Positions 1-6,176 of a stretch of 9,829 nucleotides of DNA are shown here, piece after piece. Made by a program: the position numbers and the translations under genes. The notes below the pieces were generated by a model. The model ran no database searches, was not told the DNA's origin, and worked only from the letters and a program-made list of their open reading frames with translations. Position 1 is the first letter of the stretch, and every line of letters begins with the position of its first letter. The DNA is from Bacillota bacterium (lineage in GTDB: Bacteria; Bacillota; Clostridia; Oscillospirales; Ruminococcaceae): positions 1 to 9,829 of the forward strand of contig JAEXNS010000018.1 in NCBI GenBank assembly GCA_023439605.1. Direction: 5' to 3'.

Positions 1-495
1 AACAGAAACATGTATTATGCTTCTGTACTTGGAGTTGATTTAGGAATGTTTTACAAAAGAAGAGATTATTCTAGAATTGTAAATGGTAGAAACCCAATAG
101 TTGCACATGAATACCTAGGAAATTCAGTAGAAGGAAAAGATATTTTTATAGCCGATGACATTATTTCTTCTGGGGAGTCTGTTTTAGACATAGCTTATGA
201 ATTAAAGAAAAAGAAAGCTAGAAAAATTTATGCATATGCTACATATGCGATATTTACCAACGGATTAGAGAAGTTTGACAAAGCTTATGAAGATGGTATA
301 ATTGCTGGGGTACTTGGAACTAATCTCACATACAGAACAAACGATTTATTAAAAAGAGAATGGTTCCACGAAGTAGATGTTTCAAAATATATTGCTTACT
401 TTATTTCTGCAATAAATCATGACGTTTCTATTGGAAAAGTAATTGACCCACATGAAAAAATACACCAGTTACTAAAAAAACAAGATAATAAATAA
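1..495 (+). CDS. prs: Ribose-phosphate pyrophosphokinase, C-terminal part (5' end outside window)
   Basis: Makes PRPP from ribose 5-phosphate and ATP in the cytoplasm, feeding purine, pyrimidine, NAD, His and Trp synthesis. The frame is open from base 1 and ends with TAA, giving 164 residues. The first ATG (base 10) lies inside the conserved NRNMYYASVLG stretch, so it is not the start. The PRPP-binding loop IFIADDIISSGES (about 142-180) has the two acidic residues and the SSGES turn of type I phosphoribosyltransferases. The segments FYKRRDYS, NGRNPIVAHEYLG and LKREWFHEVDVSKYIA resemble, from memory, the longer (about 390 aa) Prs variant of Clostridia rather than the roughly 315 aa classical enzyme. 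A strong hairpin follows the stop. The family call is firm; the exact subclass is recalled, not computed. Confidence 0.88.
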   Translation, partial: NRNMYYASVLGVDLGMFYKRRDYSRIVNGRNPIVAHEYLGNSVEGKDIFIADDIISSGESVLDIAYELKKKKARKIYAYATYAIFTNGLEKFDKAYEDGIIAGVLGTNLTYRTNDLLKREWFHEVDVSKYIAYFISAINHDVSIGKVIDPHEKIHQLLKKQDNK

Positions 496-507
496 TTTAA
501 ATTAAAT

Positions 508-546
508 ATATCCGCTATTCTCACTTTTTAGTAGAATAGCGGATAT
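508..546. terminator. Hairpin terminator between convergent genes
   Basis: A perfect 14-bp inverted repeat, ATATCCGCTATTCT (508-521) with AGAATAGCGGATAT (533-546), has an 11-nt loop and is followed by TTTGTG and more T-rich sequence. It lies 12 nt after the prs stop and 15 nt before the end of the convergent Mrr-like gene. It probably ends both transcripts, although the U-tract is imperfect on either strand. Confidence 0.8.
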
Positions 547-561
547 TTGTGTAAGTTATTT

Positions 562-1389
562 TTAAAAATCAAAAATTTTAAACAAATCATTAAAAAAATA
601 TAAAAAAACAATACTAGACCCTATAACAAAAAACAAGGATATATATAGAACAAATTTGCTAGTAATCATACCATTAACTTTAAGTTCATTTTTTATACTT
701 TTCATTCTTGCTTTATCTTTTGATTTTTTTGCATCTTTTAGTTCTTGTAATAATCTTTGTTTGAGTTTAACAAAAGCAGGTAGTTCTATAACATCATTTC
801 GACCATATGGTATGGTTTTTTGAACTATTTCCCATAATATAACCTTTTTAGAATCAAATCTGTATTCACGACCAACTTTATAATAAGGAAGATTACGACT
901 TAAAAAATCTTTGTAAATCTTAGAACTACTAACACCATATCTAATTACTAAGTCATTTATAAGCCATTCATCACTAGATTCATTAACAATGTTCATTGAA
1001 CCTTCATTTAATAAAAACTCATCCAAATATTTCGTTATATTTAAATGAGTTGTAATTTCAGATAATATCTCACCATTAATTAACAAAATATTATTAGAAC
1101 TTGATAAATTTTTTGCCTGCTGAGTAAATAGAGAATTAGTAATCACTATTCCATAGTTAGCTTGATAATAACTTAATGATCCAATAACTTCTTGAATAGC
1201 CTTAACTCCTACATTTTTTGAATAATATTTACATTGTATAACAAAACGATGATTATTATATTCAAAAACCAAATCAGCACCATAATCATTGGTAGTTGGC
1301 GTGTCATAAACTAAAATATTATTTTGTAGAAATAATTTTTTTATATACACTTCAAATTCTCTTCCAGTAGACACGTTTAATATATTCAC
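562..1389 (-). CDS. Mrr-like PD-(D/E)XK endonuclease with HTH and C-terminal membrane helix
   Basis: 275 aa. Residues 1-110 fit the restriction-endonuclease-like Mrr_cat family: GREFE at 9-13, then D39 in DYGADL and Q52-C-K54 in IQCKYY. These form the D-x(12)-Q-x-K catalytic pattern, followed by VGVKAIQEVIG and the GIVITNSLFTQQAKNLS strand-helix typical of the fold. Residues about 140-187 look like an excisionase/MerR-type helix-turn-helix (WLINDLVIRYGVSSSKIYKD...). Residues 200-240 are highly charged, and 246-268 form one hydrophobic membrane helix near the C-terminus. The start is GTG; AAAGGTG lies 7 nt upstream (1397-1404). The family cleaves DNA, often modified foreign DNA. A membrane-held form with a DNA-binding module is less usual. 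No methyltransferase partner is visible. Substrate and role are unknown. Confidence 0.75.
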   Translation of the reverse strand: MNILNVSTGREFEVYIKKLFLQNNILVYDTPTTNDYGADLVFEYNNHRFVIQCKYYSKNVGVKAIQEVIGSLSYYQANYGIVITNSLFTQQAKNLSSSNNILLINGEILSEITTHLNITKYLDEFLLNEGSMNIVNESSDEWLINDLVIRYGVSSSKIYKDFLSRNLPYYKVGREYRFDSKKVILWEIVQKTIPYGRNDVIELPAFVKLKQRLLQELKDAKKSKDKARMKSIKNELKVNGMITSKFVLYISLFFVIGSSIVFLYFFNDLFKIFDF

Positions 1390-1413
1390 GCTATTTCACC
1401 TTTCAATAAAAAA

Positions 1414-1441
1414 ATTATAAAATCACAAATCATTGTCACAA
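1414..1441 (-). promoter_or_regulatory. Candidate promoter of the Mrr-like gene
   Basis: Read on the minus strand: TTGTGA (1436-1441), 16-nt spacer, TATAAT (1414-1419), about 25 nt before the GTG start. The -10 is perfect and the -35 is weak. This suggests the gene can be transcribed apart from the upstream fic gene, 93 nt away, with no terminator seen between them. Confidence 0.5.
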
Positions 1442-1482
1442 AAGAACTAATCTCAAATTTACATTTAAAAACAAAAGTTATT

Positions 1483-2208
1483 TCACACCATTTTTATGTA
1501 ATTTATCAATTGTTCCTCCTGTAAATTTGCTATCATATCTACAAACTCCAACAGATTATCATTAACAGCATATTCTTCAAGTGCATTATAATATTTAAGT
1601 CTATCTTTTTTGTCAATTGAAATAGGAAGAAATCCACTTTTCATAAGCTGATAATTCATAATCAACCTTGATGTTCTTCCATTACCATCTACAAATGGAT
1701 GTATTTTAACAAACTCCGCATGAGTAAAAGCCGCCAGTTCTATTTCATTTAAATCGGTTTTATAATTCAAATCACTATAAAACATTTTTATTTGTTTGTA
1801 CATTTCATGTGGTGTTGGTGGCATATGTTCTGAACCTGAAATGTAAACATCAACATTTCTATAAATTCCGCCTATTATAATATTTTCCATTATAATAGCA
1901 TGAATGTTTTTTATAATTGTCTCATTGAGATTTTCTTCTTTTTCTATACATTGAATAACATATTCAAAAGCTTTTTCATGATTTATAACTTCATAAATTT
2001 CACGCATTGACTTTCCACCTACAGAAACCTTATCTTCTAAAATCAACTTAGTTTCCATAAGAGTAAGGGTGTTCCCCTCAATAGCCGTTGAGTTATGTGT
2101 AAATACTAACGAAAACGCCTTTTGGTAGCTTTCTATAGTTTCTTTTGAAATCAATGATTTTTTTTCATGATATAATTTTTTTAAATCCAGCAATTTATTA
2201 TAATCCAC
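1483..2208 (-). CDS. Fic family AMPylase-type protein (class II, self-inhibited)
   Basis: 241 aa. The catalytic Fic motif H-P-F-V-D-G-N-G-R-T-S-R is complete at 170-181, so the catalytic His and the phosphate-binding GNGR are intact. The N-terminal inhibitory motif (S/T)xxxE(G/N) is present as S40-T-A-I-E44-G45, which places the inhibitory helix in the same chain, before the Fic core (class II). Residues 114-130 (GIYRNVDVYISGSEHMPP) match the flap region. Fic proteins usually transfer AMP to hydroxyl side chains of target proteins. The chain is shorter than the roughly 370-aa Fic proteins with a C-terminal winged helix, and no DNA-binding domain follows the core. The GTG start has AAAGGAAGGTG just upstream (2214-2224). 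Target unknown. It shares its upstream region with the divergent ATPase pseudogene. Confidence 0.9.
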   Translation of the reverse strand: MDYNKLLDLKKLYHEKKSLISKETIESYQKAFSLVFTHNSTAIEGNTLTLMETKLILEDKVSVGGKSMREIYEVINHEKAFEYVIQCIEKEENLNETIIKNIHAIIMENIIIGGIYRNVDVYISGSEHMPPTPHEMYKQIKMFYSDLNYKTDLNEIELAAFTHAEFVKIHPFVDGNGRTSRLIMNYQLMKSGFLPISIDKKDRLKYYNALEEYAVNDNLLEFVDMIANLQEEQLINYIKMV

Positions 2209-2231
2209 AAAAACACCTTCCTTTAATCGCT

Positions 2232-2260
2232 ATTATATCATAAATCAAATTTCAAATCAA
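2232..2260 (-). promoter_or_regulatory. fic promoter
   Basis: On the minus strand: TTGATT (2255-2260), 17-nt spacer, TATAAT (2232-2237), placing the transcript start about 18-20 nt upstream of the GTG codon. The -10 is perfect and the -35 matches 4 of 6. Confidence 0.7.
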
Positions 2261-2276
2261 TGCCTGTTTTTGATTT
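2242..2276. repeat. AAATCAA repeats over the fic -35 region (operator-like)
   Basis: AAATCAA occurs at 2242-2248 and 2254-2260 (12 nt apart), and its reverse complement TTGATTT at 2270-2276. The second and third copies form an inverted repeat with a 9-nt centre, and the second covers the fic -35 box. A regulator or dimer site is possible. In such AT-rich DNA chance is a real alternative. Confidence 0.3.
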
Positions 2277-2285
2277 GTTATTTTA

Positions 2286-3153
2286 ATGATTTATAGACCT
2301 AATTACATAAAGAAAATTAATGCATATATAAATACTCCATTTGTAAAAGTGTTAACAGGTGTTCGCCGATGTGGTAAATCCACCATATTAAAAATGATTA
2401 TTGAAGATCTTATTAATAAAGGCATATCCCAAGATAGAATATTAAGCTATCGTTTCGATTCCATGGAATATGAAGATATTACTGCCAAAGAACTTTTTAA
2501 TGATATAAAATCAAAACTTCATGAAAATGAGACTACTTATATATTTCTTGACGAAATACAAAAAATTAAATCTTGGGAAAAAGTTGTAAATTCACTTATG
2601 GCTGACTATAACACAGATATATACGTTACTGGTTCAAATTCAAGAATGATGTCGTCAGAAATATCAACATACTTAACAGGTAGATATGTATCTTTTGGAA
2701 TTTTTCCCTTGTCATTTGATGAATATCTTACCTTTAAAAAGGAATATACAACAGTTGAAAATATACATATTGAATTTGCAAATTATATTCGTCTTGGTGG
2801 TTTCCCTGCTATTCACACTAGACAATATTCACAAGATGAAGTTTATACAATAGTTCGTGATATCTACAACTCAACTATTTTTACAGATATAGTAAAACAC
2901 AACCAAATACGAAAGATTGATCAACTTGAACGAATTGTAAAATTTGTATTCAACAACGTTGGACAGAATTTACATACAAGTGACTTTGGAAATCAATTCC
3001 GACAGAACAGAAAAACGTGAATATGAACGTCTACTAGAAATTCCAGACAATTATCAAAAGTATGTTTTGCGTACTGATGAGTTTGCAAACGGTACTTACA
3101 AAGGGATAAAGACAATGCATATAGCTGATTTTCTACTAAGTAGGGATTATTGA
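2286..3153 (+). pseudogene. DUF4143-type AAA ATPase gene, broken by internal out-of-frame deletion
   Basis: The first frame gives 244 codons with an intact AAA_14-like ATPase core: Walker A GVRRCGKST (residues 25-33), Walker B YIFLDEIQ (85-92), sensor-like VTGSNS (114-119), then the LGGFPA and DIYNSTIFTDIVKHNQIRK segments that lead into the DUF4143 region. At about 2958-2968 homology to this frame stops. The familiar end of the family (RIYIQVT..., ...LLEIPDNYQKYVLRTDEF..., ...IADFLLS) continues in the +1 frame to 3153. Full-length relatives are about 400 aa or more, so roughly 120-130 codons of the middle are missing and the joined frames disagree. Residues after about 228 in frame one are therefore nonsense. 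No Shine-Dalgarno sequence precedes the ATG (TTATTTTA only). Family role is unclear; these ATPases are often solitary accessory genes. Confidence 0.85.
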
Positions 3154-3177
3154 TAGGGTGGTAGATAAATTAATAAA

Positions 3178-3219
3178 AAAGATGTAATAATCCGTTTAAA
3201 AACAGGTAATTACATCTTT
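3178..3219. terminator. Bidirectional terminator between ATPase pseudogene and cobO
   Basis: AAAGATGTAAT (3178-3188) pairs with ATTACATCTTT (3209-3219) over 11 bp. The 20-nt interior can partly pair (CCGTTT with AAACAGG). A-runs on the left (3175-3180) and T-runs on the right (3224-3229) give a U-tract on both strands, which suits convergent genes. Confidence 0.8.
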
Positions 3220-3232
3220 AATATTTTTTAAT

Positions 3233-3754
3233 TTAAAACTCTATCCCTTTTCGTGCCTTAATTCCCTTTTCAAATGGATGTTTAAACGCTTTTATTTCGC
3301 TTACATAATCCGCTACCGCAATAAATTCTTCCGCTGGATTTCTTCCTGTAAGTATTAATTCTAAATTTTCCGGCTTATTAAAAACAATTTCTTTTGCAAG
3401 ATTTTTATCTATTAAATCATACTGATACGCCGCATTAAACTCATCAATAATCAACATATCTATGTTGTTTACGAATATATCATTTAATGCCCTTTTTAAT
3501 ATTTCATCATGATTTTGCTTTATAATGTTTTTCTCCTGTTCAGACATACAAAAGGTAAAACCACAGTCTTTTGTGCATCTATCGATACTTATATTTTCTA
3601 CCCTTTTTAAAATTTCTAGTTCTGATGTTTCGTTGCCTTTTAACAACTGAATGAAACGAACTTTCATCCCACTACCCGCCGCCCTTATCGCCAAGCCAAT
3701 TGAAGCGGTTGTCTTTCCTTTACCATCTCCACAATATATATGAATTAAACCCAT
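3233..3754 (-). CDS. cobO: Cob(I)yrinic acid a,c-diamide / cobalamin adenosyltransferase
   Basis: 173 aa. Transfers the 5'-deoxyadenosyl group of ATP to the cobalt of reduced corrinoids, making the coenzyme B12 form in de novo synthesis or salvage. The P-loop is near the N-terminus (GDGKGKTT, residues 9-16), as in CobA/CobO/BtuR. LIIDEFNAAYQYDLI (101-115) fits the Walker B region. The C-terminus LTGRNPAEEF...ADYVSEIKAFKHPFEKGIKARKGIEF is diagnostic. The frame stays open for 19 codons upstream, but the true start is ATG at 3754: TAAGGAGA lies 7 nt before it, and the promoter -10 overlaps the longer frame. No other B12 gene is in the window, so it may serve salvage. The btuR name would be equally valid. 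Confidence 0.92.
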   Translation of the reverse strand: MGLIHIYCGDGKGKTTASIGLAIRAAGSGMKVRFIQLLKGNETSELEILKRVENISIDRCTKDCGFTFCMSEQEKNIIKQNHDEILKRALNDIFVNNIDMLIIDEFNAAYQYDLIDKNLAKEIVFNKPENLELILTGRNPAEEFIAVADYVSEIKAFKHPFEKGIKARKGIEF

Positions 3755-3799
3755 TTTTATTCTCCTTAAAATATTGATACAAAATATAGAATTAAAATA

Positions 3800-3828
3800 A
3801 TTATAATACATATTTTCAATCGATTCAA
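3800..3828 (-). promoter_or_regulatory. cobO promoter
   Basis: On the minus strand: TTGAAT (3823-3828), 17-nt spacer, TATAAT (3800-3805). The leader is only about 40 nt, leaving no room for a cobalamin riboswitch. It decides the start at 3754 over the in-frame ATG at 3811. Confidence 0.75.
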
Positions 3829-3867
3829 GCTAATTTAATCTTTTTCACTAATTAAAATTACATAGCG

Positions 3868-3930
3868 TTACTATTACAGTTGCTAAAATTAAAATTTACA
3901 ATTTTTAGAGTTTATACTCTACGGATTCGA
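3868..3930 (+). repeat. Dispersed intergenic repeat, copy 1 conserved block
   Basis: This 63-nt block begins TTACTATT and matches the reverse complement of 8319-8382 along its whole length, with roughly 80% identity by eye. Shared features, in order: TTACTATT, CAG, GCTAAA, TTAAA, TTTACAATTTT, TAG, GTTT, ACTCT, CGGA, TCGA. Differences are mostly A/G transitions and three or four single-base gaps. It sits just upstream of the cobO promoter with no gene on it. If the element continues like copy 2, its far end may be AATAGAGTAA at 4241-4250, close to the AATAGTAA end of copy 2, but that boundary is uncertain. Confidence 0.75.
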
Positions 3931-4167
3931 AAATTGTTTTAACCTGCTTTGCAGGTTTAGGGATTTTCTATCGCCAAATCCCTACGCTCAATGTCGTCAA
4001 CTTAAGCAAATTGCAGTGGCAATTTATGAGGCTCCGCCTCAAACTCCGCTTCTTTTTCTATCGCAAAAAGAAGCAAAAAAGCTCTTAAAGCATAAAGGTT
4101 TCGCTTTCTGCGGAAAGCGACCAATGGCGTTGCCCTTTGGAAACCTACGATTTTTTGAAAAAAATCG
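3907..4167. repeat. Array of eight short hairpins in gene-free DNA
   Basis: Perfect inverted repeats follow each other: AGAGT/ACTCT (3907-3920), AACCTGC/GCAGGTT (3941-3957), AGGGATTT/AAATCCCT (3959-3983), AAATTGC/GCAATTT (4008-4025), GAGGC/GCCTC (4028-4040), GCTTCTTTTT/AAAAAGAAGC (4048-4074), TCGCTTTC/GAAAGCGA (4101-4120), CGATTTTTT/AAAAAATCG (4148-4167). Two unrelated stems carry the same loop CTATCGC (3968-3974 and 4058-4064). The stretch is richer in G and C than the surrounding intergenic DNA and has no credible reading frame. No hairpin here has a proper U-tract, so these are not ordinary terminators. Confidence 0.7.
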
Positions 4168-4264
4168 AGTAAAACTTTAATTTTTCTCTTAATTTGACAA
4201 CATTGGGTGTTACCCTTTGAAAACCTGTGATTTTTGAAAAAATAGAGTAAATTTTCGATTTTTT
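4123..4264 (+). repeat. Two imperfect direct repeats, about 62 nt each, 79 nt apart
   Basis: Units at 4123-4185 and 4202-4264. Each starts with a mini-hairpin around GTT (GGC-GTT-GCC in the first, GGGT-GTT-ACCC in the second), then CCCTTTGRAAACCT, a GATTTTT...GAAAAAA palindrome, GAGTAAA and a T-rich end. The mini-hairpin stems differ but both pair. Confidence 0.6.
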
Positions 4265-4270
4265 AAATAG

Positions 4271-4304
4271 AAAACCAGCCAAATAAAACAACTTGGCTGG
4301 TTTT
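4271..4304 (-). terminator. Terminator of the transporter operon
   Basis: AAAACCAGCCAA (4271-4282) pairs with TTGGCTGGTTTT (4293-4304) over 12 bp with a 10-nt loop. Read on the minus strand it begins 4 nt after the TAG stop of the secreted-protein gene, and the stem's T-run is followed by CTATTTAAAAAA. A classic intrinsic terminator. Confidence 0.85.
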
Positions 4305-4307
4305 TGG

Positions 4308-6164
4308 CTACTTGAATAATGCAATAAATCGGTCTACAAATGTTTCTTTTTTATCTTCAATTATTATTTCTTCTTTTTTTGGCTCTTCTTTTATTTTTAT
4401 AGGTTCAGTTTTTAAAACAAATTGGACTAGAGTTGTATTTTTATTTTTTTCTGAAGTATAAGATTTAACTGTAAAATCTGAAGAACTATAATCTTCTAAC
4501 ATAGAATCTATTTCTTGTTGTGCCTTTTCTGGTAAATCCTCAACATTTGAATTTAATTCGTTTGTTCCTTTACTTAATTCAGTTAAACCTTTATTTATTT
4601 CATCTACTCCATTTAAGTAGTCTACAACACCTTGGTCAAATTTTGTATAGCCATCTGAAATAGTAGAAACACCTTTTATATATTCATTTAAACCTTTGTT
4701 AAATGAAGTGTAATTATCAGATAATTCCTTCAAACCATATGCCAATTGTTGCAACTGTTCTATTTGGTTGTTGTTTTGCATGTCATTTAGTGAAGTTTCA
4801 AGATTATTTGCCATTTGCTCTAACGCTCCTGCCATAGTACTTACATTTACATTTATATTCTCTAAAGTGGGTGAAATTGAAGCAAAAGCAGGTTTAACTT
4901 GATTATATGTGTTTTTTACTTCTTGACTCTTTACGTGAGAAGCATATAACTTATTTAACATTGCTTGCTGTTCTGGTGTTACATCTTTAAAAAGAGCAGA
5001 CAACTGTTCTTTTGATATATTTTCATCTGAAATAGTACCTACTGTATAATTCAATCCATTGTATGCATCACCAAATCCTGATTTTAATTTGTTTAAACCT
5101 GATGCAACTCCATTTAATCCATAGGATAAGTCTTTTAATGCTGAAGTCAATTGTGTAAATTGACTTAAATCCATATTCACATTATCTACATTCAAAGATG
5201 AAGATATCTTTTTTAGTGCATTTTCAATTTCATTTGAACCATAAACTACTTTTGAGGAGTTTGTTTTAAGATCAGATAATCCTTTTTTAAACTCTGAAGA
5301 TCCTTTTTTTAATTCACCAGAACCAGAAGATAATTTAGCAGTACCTTCAGATATTTTCAGTAATCCCTCGTTTAATTTTGAAACAGCATCTGATAACAAA
5401 CTAAAGTCATTTATCATATCCTCTGTACTTGGAATATCAAAATTTGCTGAAAAAGGTACTGCGGAAATTTGGATACCATCCATTTCAAAATCCTTTGCAT
5501 CCCCTGTAATAGAAAACTCTCCATCTTTTTTAGGCATAACTGTAAATGTAATCATTTTATTATTTCCAGCTTCTGCAATAGTTGCATCTTTTGATATGAT
5601 ATTTTTGAAATTTTGTGCATTTAAAGAAACTGATATTTGCAACAAATAATTATTATAAAAAACGCTATCAACAGCCTTGTTTTGTTTTGTTTTTATTGAA
5701 ATAGTTACTTTTCCTGTTTCCCCAGCCATTTTATCAATAGATATTTTTTCATCGTTTAAAAAATATTCCACCTCAAAAAACCATGGGAGTTCTGTTTTGT
5801 TTGTATTGCCTTGATAATAATAGCTTCCTTTAGGTGCATAAAATGAAATCATTCCCTCTTTTTGCTCAAGTTCAATACTTTCTGTCAAATTAACTAAAGA
5901 AGAATAGTTCCCATAATCATCAACCAAACCCTCTTTTTCAATATCAAAATGATTTACAACATGGGCAGAATCAAATTTTCCATCCCCTGTTAGTTTGCCG
6001 TATATAACTTCACTTTTTTCTTTTATCTTTGCAGGTTCATTTTTATTTTGTACATTTTCTGAGTTCACATTATTAAGATCTTTTTCAGCCCCTACAAAAT
6101 TATTTACATTTGCAAAAACCATTGTCAACGCTAAGCAAAATGCTATTGTTTTTTTTATTTTCAT
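4308..6164 (-). CDS. Secreted protein with glycine-spaced coiled-coil repeats, partner of MMPL transporter
   Basis: 618 aa. The signal peptide is clear (KIKK then a hydrophobic core, likely cut after VGA, residue 26). Residues 50-245 form a predicted beta-rich N-terminal domain with VIYGKLTGDGKF, VVNHFDIEKEGLVDDYGNYSS and YAPKGSYYYQGN, a pattern I recall from clostridial exported proteins. Residues about 260-320, 345-371 and 475-541 carry repeats of the type L-x-x-G-x-x-x-L with Gly or SG about every seven residues, as in YhgE/Pip-like proteins; a helical, elongated, extracytoplasmic structure is likely. The end is charged (KIKEEPKKEE) and finishes with a short amphipathic helix FVDRFIALFK, not a membrane helix or LPXTG. 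Start ATG with GAGAGG 7 nt upstream, overlapping the stop of the transporter gene 12 nt away. Probably a periplasm-facing accessory or cargo of that transporter. Confidence 0.75.
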   Translation of the reverse strand: MKIKKTIAFCLALTMVFANVNNFVGAEKDLNNVNSENVQNKNEPAKIKEKSEVIYGKLTGDGKFDSAHVVNHFDIEKEGLVDDYGNYSSLVNLTESIELEQKEGMISFYAPKGSYYYQGNTNKTELPWFFEVEYFLNDEKISIDKMAGETGKVTISIKTKQNKAVDSVFYNNYLLQISVSLNAQNFKNIISKDATIAEAGNNKMITFTVMPKKDGEFSITGDAKDFEMDGIQISAVPFSANFDIPSTEDMINDFSLLSDAVSKLNEGLLKISEGTAKLSSGSGELKKGSSEFKKGLSDLKTNSSKVVYGSNEIENALKKISSSLNVDNVNMDLSQFTQLTSALKDLSYGLNGVASGLNKLKSGFGDAYNGLNYTVGTISDENISKEQLSALFKDVTPEQQAMLNKLYASHVKSQEVKNTYNQVKPAFASISPTLENINVNVSTMAGALEQMANNLETSLNDMQNNNQIEQLQQLAYGLKELSDNYTSFNKGLNEYIKGVSTISDGYTKFDQGVVDYLNGVDEINKGLTELSKGTNELNSNVEDLPEKAQQEIDSMLEDYSSSDFTVKSYTSEKNKNTTLVQFVLKTEPIKIKEEPKKEEIIIEDKKETFVDRFIALFK

Positions 6165-6176
6165 AAATTAACCTCT

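Noticed and set aside
3755..3811. 19-codon N-terminal extension of the CobO reading frame
   Set aside because: It covers the promoter -10 and the ribosome binding site of the ATG at 3754, and the family begins just before the P-loop.
4008..4025. GCCACTG on the minus strand upstream of cobO, resembling a core motif of cobalamin riboswitches
   Set aside because: It is the loop side of a simple AAATTGC/GCAATTT hairpin, no B12 box follows, and the cobO promoter lies downstream of it, so it is not in the cobO mRNA.
4048..4074. 10-bp hairpin as a terminator
   Set aside because: No U-tract follows on either strand and no transcript is expected to end there; it belongs to the hairpin array.
3868..4264. 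CRISPR array
   Set aside because: Repeats are few, imperfect, unequal in spacing and individually palindromic; there are no uniform spacers and no cas genes.
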